The position numbers were made by a program, and so were the translations under genes. Below are positions 1-8,915 of a stretch of 64,000 nt of DNA, one piece after another (the first letter of the stretch is position 1; each line of letters starts with the position of its first letter). A model generated the notes under the pieces. The model was not told where the DNA came from. It did not search any database and worked only from the letters and a program-made list of their open reading frames with translations. This DNA comes from Bacteroidales bacterium (GTDB taxonomy: Bacteria; Bacteroidota; Bacteroidia; Bacteroidales; Bacteroidaceae). The DNA lies in assembly GCA_015060885.1 (NCBI GenBank), contig SUXO01000001.1, positions 62,001 to 126,000 of the forward strand. The letters are read 5' to 3'.

Positions 1-693
1 GAATTCACCGAGAAGGTCAACAAGTTCGGTAAGGAGTTCCCCGACCTCGACAATGTTGCCGCAATATGCGTCTACCCCAACTTCGCTCAAATAGTGAGCC
101 AGACGCTGGAAGAGGACTATGTGGGCATAGCCTGCGTATCGGGCGGTTTCCCCTCGTCACAGACATTCCAGGAGATTAAGGTGGCCGAAACAGCAATGGC
201 AATACACGATGGTGCTACCGAGATTGACATTGTTTTGAGCGTTGGCAAGTTCCTTTCGGGCGACTACGAAGGAGTGTGCGACGAGATACAGGAACTCAAA
301 AACGTATGTGGCGACAAGCACCTCAAAGTGATACTCGAAACAGGAGCCTTGAAGAGTGCCGAAAACATTAAAAAAGCATCGATTTTATCGATATATTCGG
401 GTGCCGACTTCATAAAGACATCGACAGGCAAGGAGTCACCTGCCGCCACCCCCGAGGCAGCATATGTAATGTGCAGCACCATCAAGGAGTACTACCAGAA
501 GACAGGCCGCAAAATCGGTTTCAAGCCCGCCGGCGGCATAAATACCGTGCACGATGCACTCGTGTACTATACAATAGTAAAAGAATTGCTGGGCGAGGAG
601 TGGCTCACAAACAAACTGTTCCGCCTGGGAACAAGCCGCCTTGCAAACTTGTGTTTGAGTGAGATTGTGGGCAAGGAGATGAAATTCTTCTAA
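1..693 (+). CDS. deoC: Deoxyribose-phosphate aldolase, 5' end missing
   Basis: Catalyses reversible cleavage of 2-deoxyribose 5-phosphate to glyceraldehyde 3-phosphate and acetaldehyde in cytoplasmic deoxynucleoside breakdown. The reading frame is open from base 1 (EFTEKVNKFGKEFPD...), so the ORF-track start at base 94 (GTG) is only an internal codon and the true start lies outside the window. About 230 residues are visible. The Schiff-base lysine lies in FIKTSTGK and the phosphate-binding turn in KPAGGI, both typical of class I DeoC. The gene ends at TAA, 20 bp before a strong hairpin shared with the convergent prenyl synthase gene. Family assignment is firm; only the missing N-terminus limits it. 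Confidence 0.95.
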   Translation, partial: EFTEKVNKFGKEFPDLDNVAAICVYPNFAQIVSQTLEEDYVGIACVSGGFPSSQTFQEIKVAETAMAIHDGATEIDIVLSVGKFLSGDYEGVCDEIQELKNVCGDKHLKVILETGALKSAENIKKASILSIYSGADFIKTSTGKESPAATPEAAYVMCSTIKEYYQKTGRKIGFKPAGGINTVHDALVYYTIVKELLGEEWLTNKLFRLGTSRLANLCLSEIVGKEMKFF

Positions 694-712
694 AAAAGAA
701 TAATCACCAAAT

Positions 713-746
713 AAAAAATCCAATCACTTTTGTGATTGGATTTTTT
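713..746. terminator. Bidirectional terminator between deoC and the prenyl synthase gene
   Basis: A perfect 15-bp inverted repeat (713-727 with 732-746) has a TTTT loop, with an A-run on one side and a T-run on the other. It can therefore end transcription from both convergent genes. Its right arm reaches the stop codon of the minus-strand gene. Confidence 0.85.
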
Positions 747-1719
747 ATTTGACACGGGATATTACATAATCGAGATAAGCCACAAGTGCATCACGGCAAT
801 CGTCCGGAATAGCCTGCGGCAAACAAGCAAGAGCCTGGGTGCGCAATTGCTCTATTTTGTCGAGGGCATACTGTACCCCACCCTCCTTTTTCGACAGCTC
901 AATAAGCGATTCTATCTCCATTTCACCGAGCTCTTTTCCTTCTGTAAGCTTACGGTTTATTGCAGCGACAAAAGGCTCCGACGATGTGCGTAGGACATAC
1001 AAAGCAGGCAGTGTTATTTTACCCTCACGCATATCACTGCCTGTGGGCTTGCCTATATCGGATGTATAATAGTCGAAGATATCGTCTTTTATCTGGAAAC
1101 AGATGCCGAGCAATTCGCCGAACTTGCGGAACGCAGCTGCAACAGCCTCGCTTGCACCTGCCGACAGAGCTCCTATAAAAGCACAGGATGCAAAAAGGGA
1201 TGCTGTCTTACCCTTTATTATATTAAGATAGTTTTCTTCGTCATAAACGCCGTTCCGTTGCACCTGCAACTGCATTATTTCGCCGCTTGAAAGAGCGCAA
1301 CCAAGTTGCGATAATTGCTCGATGATTTCGATGTTTTTTGTCTTTGCAGCATTGCTCAAAGAGAGCGAAAACAGGTAGTCGCCGGTGAGAATTGCAATGC
1401 GGTTACCGTAAAGGGCGTTCAACGATGGGAGGCTGCGACGCATGGCACTTTCATCGACCACATCATCGTGCAAGAGACTTGCCGTGTGCAACAGCTCCAA
1501 CGAAGCCGCAGCAGCGTGTGTCACGGACGAAACAGCACCGCAACTCTTTGCTGCAAGCAACAGCAACATAGGCCTCATCATTTTGCCCACAGACGACGAC
1601 ACACTGCACAATGTCGAATTCAACAGCGGTATTTCACTATTGAATTGGGCATTGTAATACTCCTTAAAAACTTCAAATTCCTGTTTTATAGGAGCCTGTA
1701 TGACCGTCTTTAAATCCAT
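745..1719 (-). CDS. Trans-polyprenyl diphosphate synthase (octaprenyl type)
   Basis: Class I isoprenyl chain elongase, 324 aa, the usual length for IspB/HepT-like enzymes that make the side chain of menaquinone. The first Asp-rich motif is LLHDDVVDES near residue 85 and the second is DDIFDYY near residue 213. Both bind the Mg-diphosphate substrate. The final chain length cannot be read reliably from sequence; a quinone-tail synthase is inferred because Bacteroidales use menaquinone. The gene is transcribed alone from the minus strand, divergent from polA across 267 bp, with a -7-like box about 80 bp before the start codon. The ATG gives a normal family N-terminus (MDLKTVIQAPIKQEF). Confidence 0.9.
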   Translation of the reverse strand: MDLKTVIQAPIKQEFEVFKEYYNAQFNSEIPLLNSTLCSVSSSVGKMMRPMLLLLAAKSCGAVSSVTHAAAASLELLHTASLLHDDVVDESAMRRSLPSLNALYGNRIAILTGDYLFSLSLSNAAKTKNIEIIEQLSQLGCALSSGEIMQLQVQRNGVYDEENYLNIIKGKTASLFASCAFIGALSAGASEAVAAAFRKFGELLGICFQIKDDIFDYYTSDIGKPTGSDMREGKITLPALYVLRTSSEPFVAAINRKLTEGKELGEMEIESLIELSKKEGGVQYALDKIEQLRTQALACLPQAIPDDCRDALVAYLDYVISRVK

Positions 1720-1801
1720 TTATGAGATTTATGGGTTATTTATACAGCACAACAACCCGGTAGCGACACGAGCAGTTGCAGCTATTTTAACATCGTTGCC
1801 A

Positions 1802-1809
1802 CAAAAGTA
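1802..1809 (-). promoter_or_regulatory. Bacteroidetes -7 box for the prenyl synthase gene
   Basis: The minus strand reads TACTTTTG, matching the TAnnTTTG consensus, in the polA/prenyl synthase divergent spacer. I see no clear TTTG -33 element at the right distance. The rest of the spacer (1720-1986) is AT-rich. It holds an AATTTTTG near-match on the plus strand and a short hairpin (GAACCT/AGGTTC) just upstream of polA. Confidence 0.5.
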
Positions 1810-1986
1810 ATAAAAAAGAATATGGATAGTAGCATAATTTTTGTATTTTTACACTCGGTTATGGTTTATTGGGAACTATATTCACGTTGTTTTTTAAATT
1901 ATGCCTGCACCGTGACAGGCGGGAGAGAATTATTTTTACGTAATTTAAAAGAACCTGCCTTTTAAAGGTTCAAAACAGTTTCTCGA

Positions 1987-4818
1987 ATGGAAAAACTCTT
2001 TTTACTCGATGCATACGCACTTATTTACCGTGCATATTACGCATTCATAAAGAACCCCAGGATAAACTCGAAAGGGTTCAACACATCGGCAATTCTGGGC
2101 TTTGTAAACACCCTTGAAGATGTTATAAAAAAGGAACATCCAACACATTTGGGAGTTGCCTTTGACCCACGCGGAAAAACATTCCGCCACGAAGCTTATG
2201 AGCTTTATAAGGCGCAACGTGAGGAGACACCGGAGGTTATACGCGAGTCGGTGCCTGTAATAAAGGAGATACTTAAAGCATATAACATACCGGTATTCGA
2301 AGTGCCGGGTTTTGAGGCCGATGATGTTGTGGGAACACTGGCAAAACAGGCGGAAAAAAGGGGAATTATTACATATATGATGACTCCCGACAAGGACTAC
2401 GGGCAACTGGTTTCGGAACACGTATTCATTTACAGGCCGAAATATGGTGACAAGGAGTTCGAAGTGATGGGTGTGGAACGTGTAAAGGAAAAATTCGGCA
2501 TTGAGCAGACCTGCCAGGTAATAGACCTGTTGGGGCTTATGGGCGACGCAAGCGATAACATACCAGGCTGCCCGGGAGTAGGTGAAAAGACCGCACAAAA
2601 ACTCATTACTGAATTCGGCAGCATTGAGAACCTTCTCGACAACACAGACAAATTGAAAGGCGCACTCAAAAGCAAGGTCGAAGAGAACCGCGAAAAAATT
2701 CTGTTCAGCAAATTCCTTGCAACCATAAAGACCGATGTTCCCATAGAACTTGATATGGAACTTTTAAAACGCAAGCCGGCTAACGAAGAGGAACTCACTC
2801 GCCTACTCGACTTTTACGAATTGCGTGCACTCAAAGAGAGAGTGAAGAAAACAAACTTCGCCCCCTCACTCTTCGGCGATACCTTGCAACCCACTGAAAA
2901 TGCCGGCACCGATGAAAAAGGTAAAAAGGTAAAAAACGAGCCGCAACAAGGCTTTCTCTTTGATTTTTTTGCCGACGAAGGTACGGGCGAAGAAAAAAAA
3001 TCGAGCCATTTGAGCTTAAAAGATACCCCGCACAGCTATAAACTCATTGACACAGAAGAGGATATATATAGTTTTCTTTCTGCTATAAAAAATTACAAAA
3101 CTGTGTGCATAGACACCGAAACCACAAGCACCAACGCTTTGGAGGCCGAACTTGTGGGAATTTCCATTTCGGTAAAAGAGGGCGAGGCTGTCTACATACC
3201 ATTTTCACAAAACAGGACAGCAGCCACTACCCGACTCGAAATTCTGCGCCCGCTCATAGAAGACGAAACAATATGCAAGGTGGGACAGAATATAAAATAT
3301 GACCTTACCGTTCTTGCCAACTACGGAGTTGAACTGCGTGGAAAACTTTTCGATACAATGATTGCACACTATGTGCTGCAACCCGAACTTTACCACGGGA
3401 TGGACTACCTTGCCGAAATTTATCTCAACTATGAAACAATAAAGATAACGGAGCTCATCGGCGCAAAGGGCAAGAACCAGAAAAATATGCGCGACCTCTC
3501 CCCTGCCGAAGTTTGCGATTACGCTTGTGAAGATGCCGACATTACCCTGCGACTGAAAAACATCCTGGAACAGGAGATTAAGAACGAAGGCATAGAGGAA
3601 CTATTCTATAATATTGAAATGCCGCTTATCCCCGTGCTTGCATATATGGAACGCAACGGGGCACGCATAGACAGCAACGCACTGCGCGAGACCTCTACCC
3701 TGCTTGGCAAACGTTTGGAGGAGATTGAAAACGGAATTTTTGAACAGGCCGGCGAGGTATTCAACATTGCATCGCCCAAACAGGTGGGCGACATACTCTT
3801 TGGCAAGCTCAAAATTGTTGAGAAACCCAAAAAGACAAAAACGGGACAATTTGTAACATCGGAAGAGGTTCTTGCGCAGTTACAGAACCGCCACCCTATT
3901 GTTAAAAATATTTTACAATACCGAGGGCTTAAAAAGCTGTTGAGCACCTATATCGACAGCCTCCCTTCACTTGTAAACCCACGCACAGGGAAGATACACA
4001 CATCGTACAACCAGACAGTGACAGCCACCGGACGATTGAGTTCGAGCAACCCCAACCTGCAAAACATTCCAATACGCGACGAGGAGGGCAAAGAGGTGCG
4101 CAAAGCCTTCATTCCCGACGATGGATGCCTGTTCCTGTCGGCCGACTACTCACAGATTGAATTGCGTATTATGGCCCACCTGAGCGGTGACAAGAATATG
4201 ATTGAGGACTTTTGCAGCGGTCACGACATACACGCTGCAACAGCAGCAAAGATATACAGAAAACCAATTGAGGAGGTTACAAAAGACGAACGCCGCAAAG
4301 CAAAAGTGGCCAATTTCGGCATCATTTACGGTATTTCGGTATTTGGCCTTGCCGAGAGAATGAACGTGAGCCGCCCCGAAGCAAAAGTACTTATCGACAA
4401 CTATTTCGAAACATATAAAGGAGTGGCCGAATACATTGAAAAATGTAAACAAACAGCCAAACTCAACGGCTATGTTGAAACCATATTCCACCGCAAGCGT
4501 TTCCTGCCCGATATAAACTCGCACAATGCCGTTGTGCGCGGATATGCCGAACGAAACGCAGTGAACGCACCCATACAGGGAAGTGCAGCCGATATAATAA
4601 AGGTTGCAATGATAAACATTTACCGCCGTATGAAGGAGCAACAGATGCGCTCCACAATGATATTGCAGGTACACGACGAACTTAACTTCAACGTGGTGCC
4701 AAGCGAAAAAGAGGCCCTGCAAACACTTGTGGTCGAGGAGATGCAACGTGCCTTCACAATGCGTGTTCCCCTTGTTGCCGACTATGGTTGGGGCGCAAAC
4801 TGGTTAGAGGCACACTGA
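1987..4818 (+). CDS. polA: DNA polymerase I with proofreading domain
   Basis: Repair and Okazaki-fragment-processing polymerase, 943 aa. An N-terminal 5'-3' exonuclease/flap domain (about 1-290) carries GFEADDVVG and GDASDNIPG. The 3'-5' exonuclease domain (about 345-540) keeps its acidic metal ligands in CIDTETTS, KYDLTVL and DADITLRL, so proofreading looks intact, unlike Taq-type enzymes. The polymerase domain (about 560-943) has motif A DYSQIELR, the O-helix KVANFGIIYG and motif C QVHDEL. A low-complexity linker near residues 300-340 separates the first two domains. The start ATG lies just after a short hairpin. The gene is followed 141 bp later by ychF, which has its own promoter. Confidence 0.98.
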   Translation: MEKLFLLDAYALIYRAYYAFIKNPRINSKGFNTSAILGFVNTLEDVIKKEHPTHLGVAFDPRGKTFRHEAYELYKAQREETPEVIRESVPVIKEILKAYNIPVFEVPGFEADDVVGTLAKQAEKRGIITYMMTPDKDYGQLVSEHVFIYRPKYGDKEFEVMGVERVKEKFGIEQTCQVIDLLGLMGDASDNIPGCPGVGEKTAQKLITEFGSIENLLDNTDKLKGALKSKVEENREKILFSKFLATIKTDVPIELDMELLKRKPANEEELTRLLDFYELRALKERVKKTNFAPSLFGDTLQPTENAGTDEKGKKVKNEPQQGFLFDFFADEGTGEEKKSSHLSLKDTPHSYKLIDTEEDIYSFLSAIKNYKTVCIDTETTSTNALEAELVGISISVKEGEAVYIPFSQNRTAATTRLEILRPLIEDETICKVGQNIKYDLTVLANYGVELRGKLFDTMIAHYVLQPELYHGMDYLAEIYLNYETIKITELIGAKGKNQKNMRDLSPAEVCDYACEDADITLRLKNILEQEIKNEGIEELFYNIEMPLIPVLAYMERNGARIDSNALRETSTLLGKRLEEIENGIFEQAGEVFNIASPKQVGDILFGKLKIVEKPKKTKTGQFVTSEEVLAQLQNRHPIVKNILQYRGLKKLLSTYIDSLPSLVNPRTGKIHTSYNQTVTATGRLSSSNPNLQNIPIRDEEGKEVRKAFIPDDGCLFLSADYSQIELRIMAHLSGDKNMIEDFCSGHDIHAATAAKIYRKPIEEVTKDERRKAKVANFGIIYGISVFGLAERMNVSRPEAKVLIDNYFETYKGVAEYIEKCKQTAKLNGYVETIFHRKRFLPDINSHNAVVRGYAERNAVNAPIQGSAADIIKVAMINIYRRMKEQQMRSTMILQVHDELNFNVVPSEKEALQTLVVEEMQRAFTMRVPLVADYGWGANWLEAH

Positions 4819-4891
4819 TTTATACAACCCCTATAAGATAACGGTTATATAAAGAGGTTATTGGCAATTTTTTACTTACAAAATTATTCGC

Positions 4892-4932
4892 TATTTTTGC
4901 ACTGCCTTTCGCAAAGAGGGCAGTGCAAAAAA
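4892..4932 (+). promoter_or_regulatory. ychF promoter overlapping a 13-bp palindrome
   Basis: TATTTTTG at 4892-4899 is a perfect -7 box. An inverted repeat of 13 bp (TTTTTGCACTGCC and its complement, 4894-4906 and 4920-4932, loop of 13) begins inside the box and ends 27 bp before the ychF ATG. The transcript would begin within or just after the left arm. The palindrome could be an operator or a 5'-leader hairpin. Confidence 0.55.
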
Positions 4933-4959
4933 TTTAATAACGGAATAAGATACAAGAAT

Positions 4960-6063
4960 ATGGCTTTGAAAGCAGGAATTGTGGGCTTGCCCAATGTAGG
5001 AAAATCGACACTTTTCAACTGCCTGTCGAGTGCAAAAGCACAGGCAGCAAACTTCCCCTTCTGTACCATCGATGCACAGCTGGGACAAATAACAGTACCC
5101 GATGAGCGACTCAACAAACTCGCCGAGATTGTTCACCCCGGCCGCATAGTACCCGCCACATGCGACATTGTGGACATTGCAGGCCTTGTAAAAGGCGCAA
5201 GCAAAGGCGAGGGACTGGGCAACCAATTCCTGGGCAACATACGTGAAACCGATGCCATAATACACGTTCTGCGCTGTTTCGACAACGACAACATTGTACA
5301 CGTCGACGGTTCTGTTAACCCTGTGCGCGACAAGGAGATTATCGACATTGAGTTACAGTTGAAAGACCTTGAAACCATTGAAAACCGCATAAAACGTGTA
5401 GAGAAACAGGCACGTGTGGGCGGCGACAAGCAGGCAAAACTCGAATACGATGTACTAATGCGGTACAAGGATGCTCTGGAAGCGGGAAAATCGGCCCGTA
5501 CAGTGGTTTTTGAGACCGAAGACGAGCAGAACATAGCAAAGAATCTCTTCCTTCTCACATCGAAGCCGGTTCTCTATGTGTGCAATGTCGATGAAACATC
5601 GGCTGCCAAAGGCAACAAATACGTAGATGCAGTGCGCGAAGCTGTGAAAGATGAGAATGCCGAACTGCTAATAATTTCGGCACAGACCGAAGCCGACATT
5701 GCCGAACTCGAAAGCTACGAGGAGAAGCAGATGTTCTTGGAGGATATGGGGCTTACAGAGTCGGGCTGCGACCGACTTATAAAGGCCATATACTCTCTTT
5801 TGAACCTGCAAACATTCATCACCGCCGGCGAAATGGAGGTAAAGGCATGGACATTCCGCAAGGGATGGAAAGCACCCCAGTGCGCAGGTGTCATACACAC
5901 CGATTTCGAGAAAGGATTCATTCGCGCCGAGGTGATAAAGTATGACGATTATATAAACTATGGTTCCGAAGCAGCAGTGAAAGAGGCCGGAAAGATGGGT
6001 GTCGAGGGCAAGGAGTATGTGGTACAGGACGGCGATATAATGCACTTCCGCTTTAATGTATAA
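4960..6063 (+). CDS. ychF: Redox-regulated Obg-family ATPase/GTPase YchF
   Basis: Universally conserved P-loop NTPase of the Obg family. It prefers ATP over GTP, binds ribosomes and affects the oxidative-stress response. The protein is 367 aa when started at 4960 (MALKAGIVGLPNVGKST), matching the family length. The ORF-track start at 4861 lies upstream of the promoter and adds 33 unrelated residues, so I reject it. Visible motifs are the P-loop GLPNVGKST, switch II DIAGLVKGASKGEGLGN and a C-terminal TGS-like domain ending VQDGDIMHFRFNV. The stop is 6 bp before lgt, so the two genes are probably cotranscribed. Confidence 0.95.
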   Translation: MALKAGIVGLPNVGKSTLFNCLSSAKAQAANFPFCTIDAQLGQITVPDERLNKLAEIVHPGRIVPATCDIVDIAGLVKGASKGEGLGNQFLGNIRETDAIIHVLRCFDNDNIVHVDGSVNPVRDKEIIDIELQLKDLETIENRIKRVEKQARVGGDKQAKLEYDVLMRYKDALEAGKSARTVVFETEDEQNIAKNLFLLTSKPVLYVCNVDETSAAKGNKYVDAVREAVKDENAELLIISAQTEADIAELESYEEKQMFLEDMGLTESGCDRLIKAIYSLLNLQTFITAGEMEVKAWTFRKGWKAPQCAGVIHTDFEKGFIRAEVIKYDDYINYGSEAAVKEAGKMGVEGKEYVVQDGDIMHFRFNV

Positions 6064-6069
6064 AGAATT

Positions 6070-6906
6070 ATGGACACCCTCTGCCACATAGTATGGAACC
6101 CCTCGACAAGCCCGTTCTCTATATTCGGGTTCGAGGTGCGTTATTACTCATTATGTTGGGTAATGGCTTTAATGACAGGTTATTACATTGTACATTACCT
6201 GTACAGGAAACAGAATGTAAAGGATGAACTTTTTGAGCCGCTCTTTATGTACTGTTTCATTGGTATCCTTGTGGGCGCACGTCTGGGACACTGCCTTTTT
6301 TACGAGCCCGATTATTACCTTAATAACATAACGGAGATGTTCCTCCCCATAAAGATTACAGCCGACGGATGGAAATTCATCGGTTATCAGGGACTCGCGA
6401 GCCACGGAGGAACCATAGGAATTATAATAGCACTTATCCTTTACCGTTATAAAACGAAATTGTCCATAAGATGGGTGTTCGACATTATATGTATTGCCAC
6501 ACCCCTTGCAGTGTCGTTCATACGAATAGGAAATTTTATGAACTCCGAAATTCTGGGCCGCGCAACCGACAGCCCGTTGGGTATAATTTTTGCACAGGTC
6601 GACAATGTTCCACGCCACCCGGCACAGCTATATGAGGCTATCGCCTACATAATAATAGGTATCGGCGGATGGTTGCTGTACAAGAAATTCCCGCAGTTGA
6701 TAGGTAGCGGATTCTTTTTCGGCTACTGCCTCTTGACGGTTTTCACATTCCGCTTCTTTGTCGAATTCTTAAAGGAGGTGCAAGTGGAATTTGAACAGAA
6801 TATGACACTCGATATGGGACAGTGGTTGAGTATTCCGTTCATTATAATTGGCGCAGCAGGCGTTGCAAACGGAATAAGGATATTGTCAAAAAAAGGTGAC
6901 GCATAA
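6070..6906 (+). CDS. lgt: Prolipoprotein diacylglyceryl transferase
   Basis: Inner-membrane enzyme that moves diacylglycerol from phosphatidylglycerol to the lipobox cysteine of prolipoproteins, the first step of lipoprotein maturation. The protein is 278 aa with about seven hydrophobic segments. Family signatures are visible: YQGLASHGG with the conserved His, and FIRIGNFMNSEILGR followed by RHPAQLYEA. It sits directly behind ychF and ends at a very strong terminator. Several lipoproteins in this window (the small one near 33 kb and the DUF1573 protein of the island) would be its substrates. Confidence 0.96.
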   Translation: MDTLCHIVWNPSTSPFSIFGFEVRYYSLCWVMALMTGYYIVHYLYRKQNVKDELFEPLFMYCFIGILVGARLGHCLFYEPDYYLNNITEMFLPIKITADGWKFIGYQGLASHGGTIGIIIALILYRYKTKLSIRWVFDIICIATPLAVSFIRIGNFMNSEILGRATDSPLGIIFAQVDNVPRHPAQLYEAIAYIIIGIGGWLLYKKFPQLIGSGFFFGYCLLTVFTFRFFVEFLKEVQVEFEQNMTLDMGQWLSIPFIIIGAAGVANGIRILSKKGDA

Positions 6907-6954
6907 AGTAAACCCCAAAGTTTGGAAAAACTTTGGGGTTTACTTTATTTTTGG
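6905..6954 (+). terminator. Rho-independent terminator after lgt
   Basis: A perfect 19-bp stem (6905-6923 with 6928-6946) with a GGAA loop is followed by TTATTTTT. It overlaps the lgt stop region and ends the ychF-lgt unit. Confidence 0.9.
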
Positions 6955-6995
6955 TAATAATATAGATGTTGACCATAAATGTTTTTTCGCGTCTT

Positions 6996-7052
6996 TGTCA
7001 TCTCGAACCTTGTGTGAGAGATCCCTCGTCGCTTTGCTCTGTCGGGATGACA
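6996..7052. repeat. REP-like imperfect palindrome in the lgt-catalase gap
   Basis: TGTCATCTCGAAC (6996-7008) is answered by GTCGGGATGACA (7041-7052) as an imperfect inverted repeat, with GAGAGATCCCTCG between. This looks like the short GTCAT...ATGAC palindromic repeats scattered in many bacterial intergenic regions. Only one copy lies in this window. The rest of the gap up to 7107 shows nothing else. Confidence 0.5.
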
Positions 7053-7107
7053 TTGACATAAAGGGCGTAGGTCAACTGCAATATTCTCTCTTTATTTTTT
7101 TATGGTA

Positions 7108-8616
7108 CTATATGCTACGTGTGGCATCCAAACGCTCCTTTATGCCCAACGATGCAAGGTGTTTAACCTTGTCGGGTGAAAGGTTCAGTGCATCGGCTAT
7201 GCGCAGGCCATACTCGGCATCGGCAAGGTAACAATGCGCTGCGTGGCGATATTTTATATTATCGGTTACAGGCATCATATCCTCGGCGGTGTTGCTTATC
7301 AACAGTTTGCGTTTCTCCTCGGTGAGCAGACGATAAAGATTGCCGGGTTGGCAGAAACAGTCATCGGTGCGGTCATCGTGGTAGTCGTAACGGCCGGCAT
7401 CGGCACCGATAGGGGAGTGCGCACCGGGATAATCCTTCACCTGCCACTCACCTATACTGTTGGGCGAATAACCTTTTGTTGCACCGTTGTTATCGTCGAC
7501 ACGCATAAGGCCGTCGCGGTGGAAACTATGCATAGGGCAGCGGGGACGGTTAACCGGTATCTGGTCGTGATTTACACCAAGCCTGTAACGCTGGGCATCG
7601 CCATAGGAGAAGAGCCTGCCCTGCAACATCTTATCGGGCGAGAGGCCAATACCGGGAACAATGTGGGCAGGGTTAAATGCAGCCTGTTCTATCTGGGCAA
7701 AATAGTTATCGGGATTTCTGTTGAGTTCCATTATACCCACCTCGATGAGTGGAAAATCCTTGTGGCTCCATACTTTGGTGAGGTCGAACGGGTTTTCCTT
7801 ATGATTGCGTGCCTGCTCCTCGGTCATTATCTGGAAACAGAGTTTCCAGCGTGGATAGTCGCCCGTTGCAATTGCATTGAAGAGGTCGCGGCCGTGGCTT
7901 TCACGGTCTTTTGCTATGACAGCGGCAGCCTCCTCGTTGCTTAAATTCTTTATTCCTTGCAGAGTTATAAAATGGAATTTCACCCACACACGCACTCCCT
8001 GTGCGTTAATAAGACTGAATGTGTGTGAACCGAAACCGTGCATATGACGGTAGGTTGCAGGTATGCCACGGTCGGACATTACAATGGTCACCTGGTGAAG
8101 TGCTTCGGGAAGCATTGTCCAGAAATCCCAATTACTCTGCGGAGAGCGAAGATTGGTCTGCGGGTCACGTTTTATGGCGTGGTTAAGGTCGGGAAACTGT
8201 AAAGGGTCGCGCAAAAAGAATACAGGAGTGTTGTTTCCCACAAGATCCCAGTTACCCTCTTCGGTGTAGAAACGCACTGCGAAGCCTCTTATGTCGCGCT
8301 CGGCATCGGCTGCACCCCGCTCGCCGGCCACGGTTGAGAAGCGTACAAGCACATCGGTTTTCTTGCCCACTTGCGAGAATAGCGATGCACAGGTGTAGCG
8401 CGTGACATCGTTCGTTACTGTAAAGGTACCGAAAGCACCGCTCCCTTTTGCATGCATACGGCGTTCAGGGATTACCTCACGGTCGAAGTGGGCAAGTTTC
8501 TCTATGAGCCAGTTGTCTTCGAGCAATACCGGCCCGCGGCTGCCGGCTGTCAAGGAATTGGTATTGTCGCTCACAGGAGCCCCGGACTCATTTGTAAGAT
8601 GTTTTTTATTATCCAT
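7108..8616 (-). CDS. katA: Monofunctional haem catalase
   Basis: Splits hydrogen peroxide into water and oxygen in the cytoplasm. The 502 aa are typical of small-subunit clade 3 catalases. The catalytic His lies in [12 protein letters not shown] near residue 54, the distal-pocket region in [20 protein letters not shown], and the proximal haem Tyr in [12 protein letters not shown] near residue 338. The N-terminus ([15 protein letters not shown]) matches the family start. Codon use is C-rich at third positions, suggesting strong expression. It stands alone on the minus strand between lgt and mutS. The gene name follows common usage; katA and katB cannot be told apart here. Confidence 0.95.
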   Translation of the reverse strand: MDNKKHLTNESGAPVSDNTNSLTAGSRGPVLLEDNWLIEKLAHFDREVIPERRMHAKGSGAFGTFTVTNDVTRYTCASLFSQVGKKTDVLVRFSTVAGERGAADAERDIRGFAVRFYTEEGNWDLVGNNTPVFFLRDPLQFPDLNHAIKRDPQTNLRSPQSNWDFWTMLPEALHQVTIVMSDRGIPATYRHMHGFGSHTFSLINAQGVRVWVKFHFITLQGIKNLSNEEAAAVIAKDRESHGRDLFNAIATGDYPRWKLCFQIMTEEQARNHKENPFDLTKVWSHKDFPLIEVGIMELNRNPDNYFAQIEQAAFNPAHIVPGIGLSPDKMLQGRLFSYGDAQRYRLGVNHDQIPVNRPRCPMHSFHRDGLMRVDDNNGATKGYSPNSIGEWQVKDYPGAHSPIGADAGRYDYHDDRTDDCFCQPGNLYRLLTEEKRKLLISNTAEDMMPVTDNIKYRHAAHCYLADAEYGLRIADALNLSPDKVKHLASLGIKERLDATRSI

Positions 8617-8727
8617 AATATATTCTGTTTAGTTATAACATTTTATAAACCGAACAATTTGGATAAAAGTTTGTAAATGAGAATAAAAAATAAATATTCC
8701 ATCTTTTTGATTGGAAACAAATAAAAT

Positions 8728-8760
8728 GTGGGTGACCCAAAAGTGAAATGGGTCACCCAC
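8728..8760 (-). terminator. Hairpin in the mutS-catalase gap, probable mutS terminator
   Basis: A perfect 12-bp stem (8728-8739 with 8749-8760, GTGGGTGACCCA type) with a 9-base loop is followed on the minus strand by ATTTTATTT. A weaker hairpin around GGCTTGCGAAGCC lies nearer mutS (about 8793-8817). The 299-bp gap 8617-8915 otherwise holds only a doubtful 82-codon minus-strand ORF that runs through both hairpins. Confidence 0.6.
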
Positions 8761-8915
8761 GTTTGTAGGGAGGTTGGATAAAAAGAGCTATTTTTAGGCT
8801 TGCGAAGCCCGAAAAAACGCAGTTTACTAAGCGTAAATGAGTATTTTTCGGTCAAGCGTAACAACAAAAGAGCCTTTTTAGTCAGCCTCATTTCAGTAAT
8901 CTCCGGAGCAGGGAT

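Noticed and set aside
8643-8891. 82-codon minus-strand ORF between catalase and mutS
   Set aside because: It passes through a perfect 12-bp hairpin and a second one. The protein has no recognisable pattern, and the region reads as a terminator spacer.
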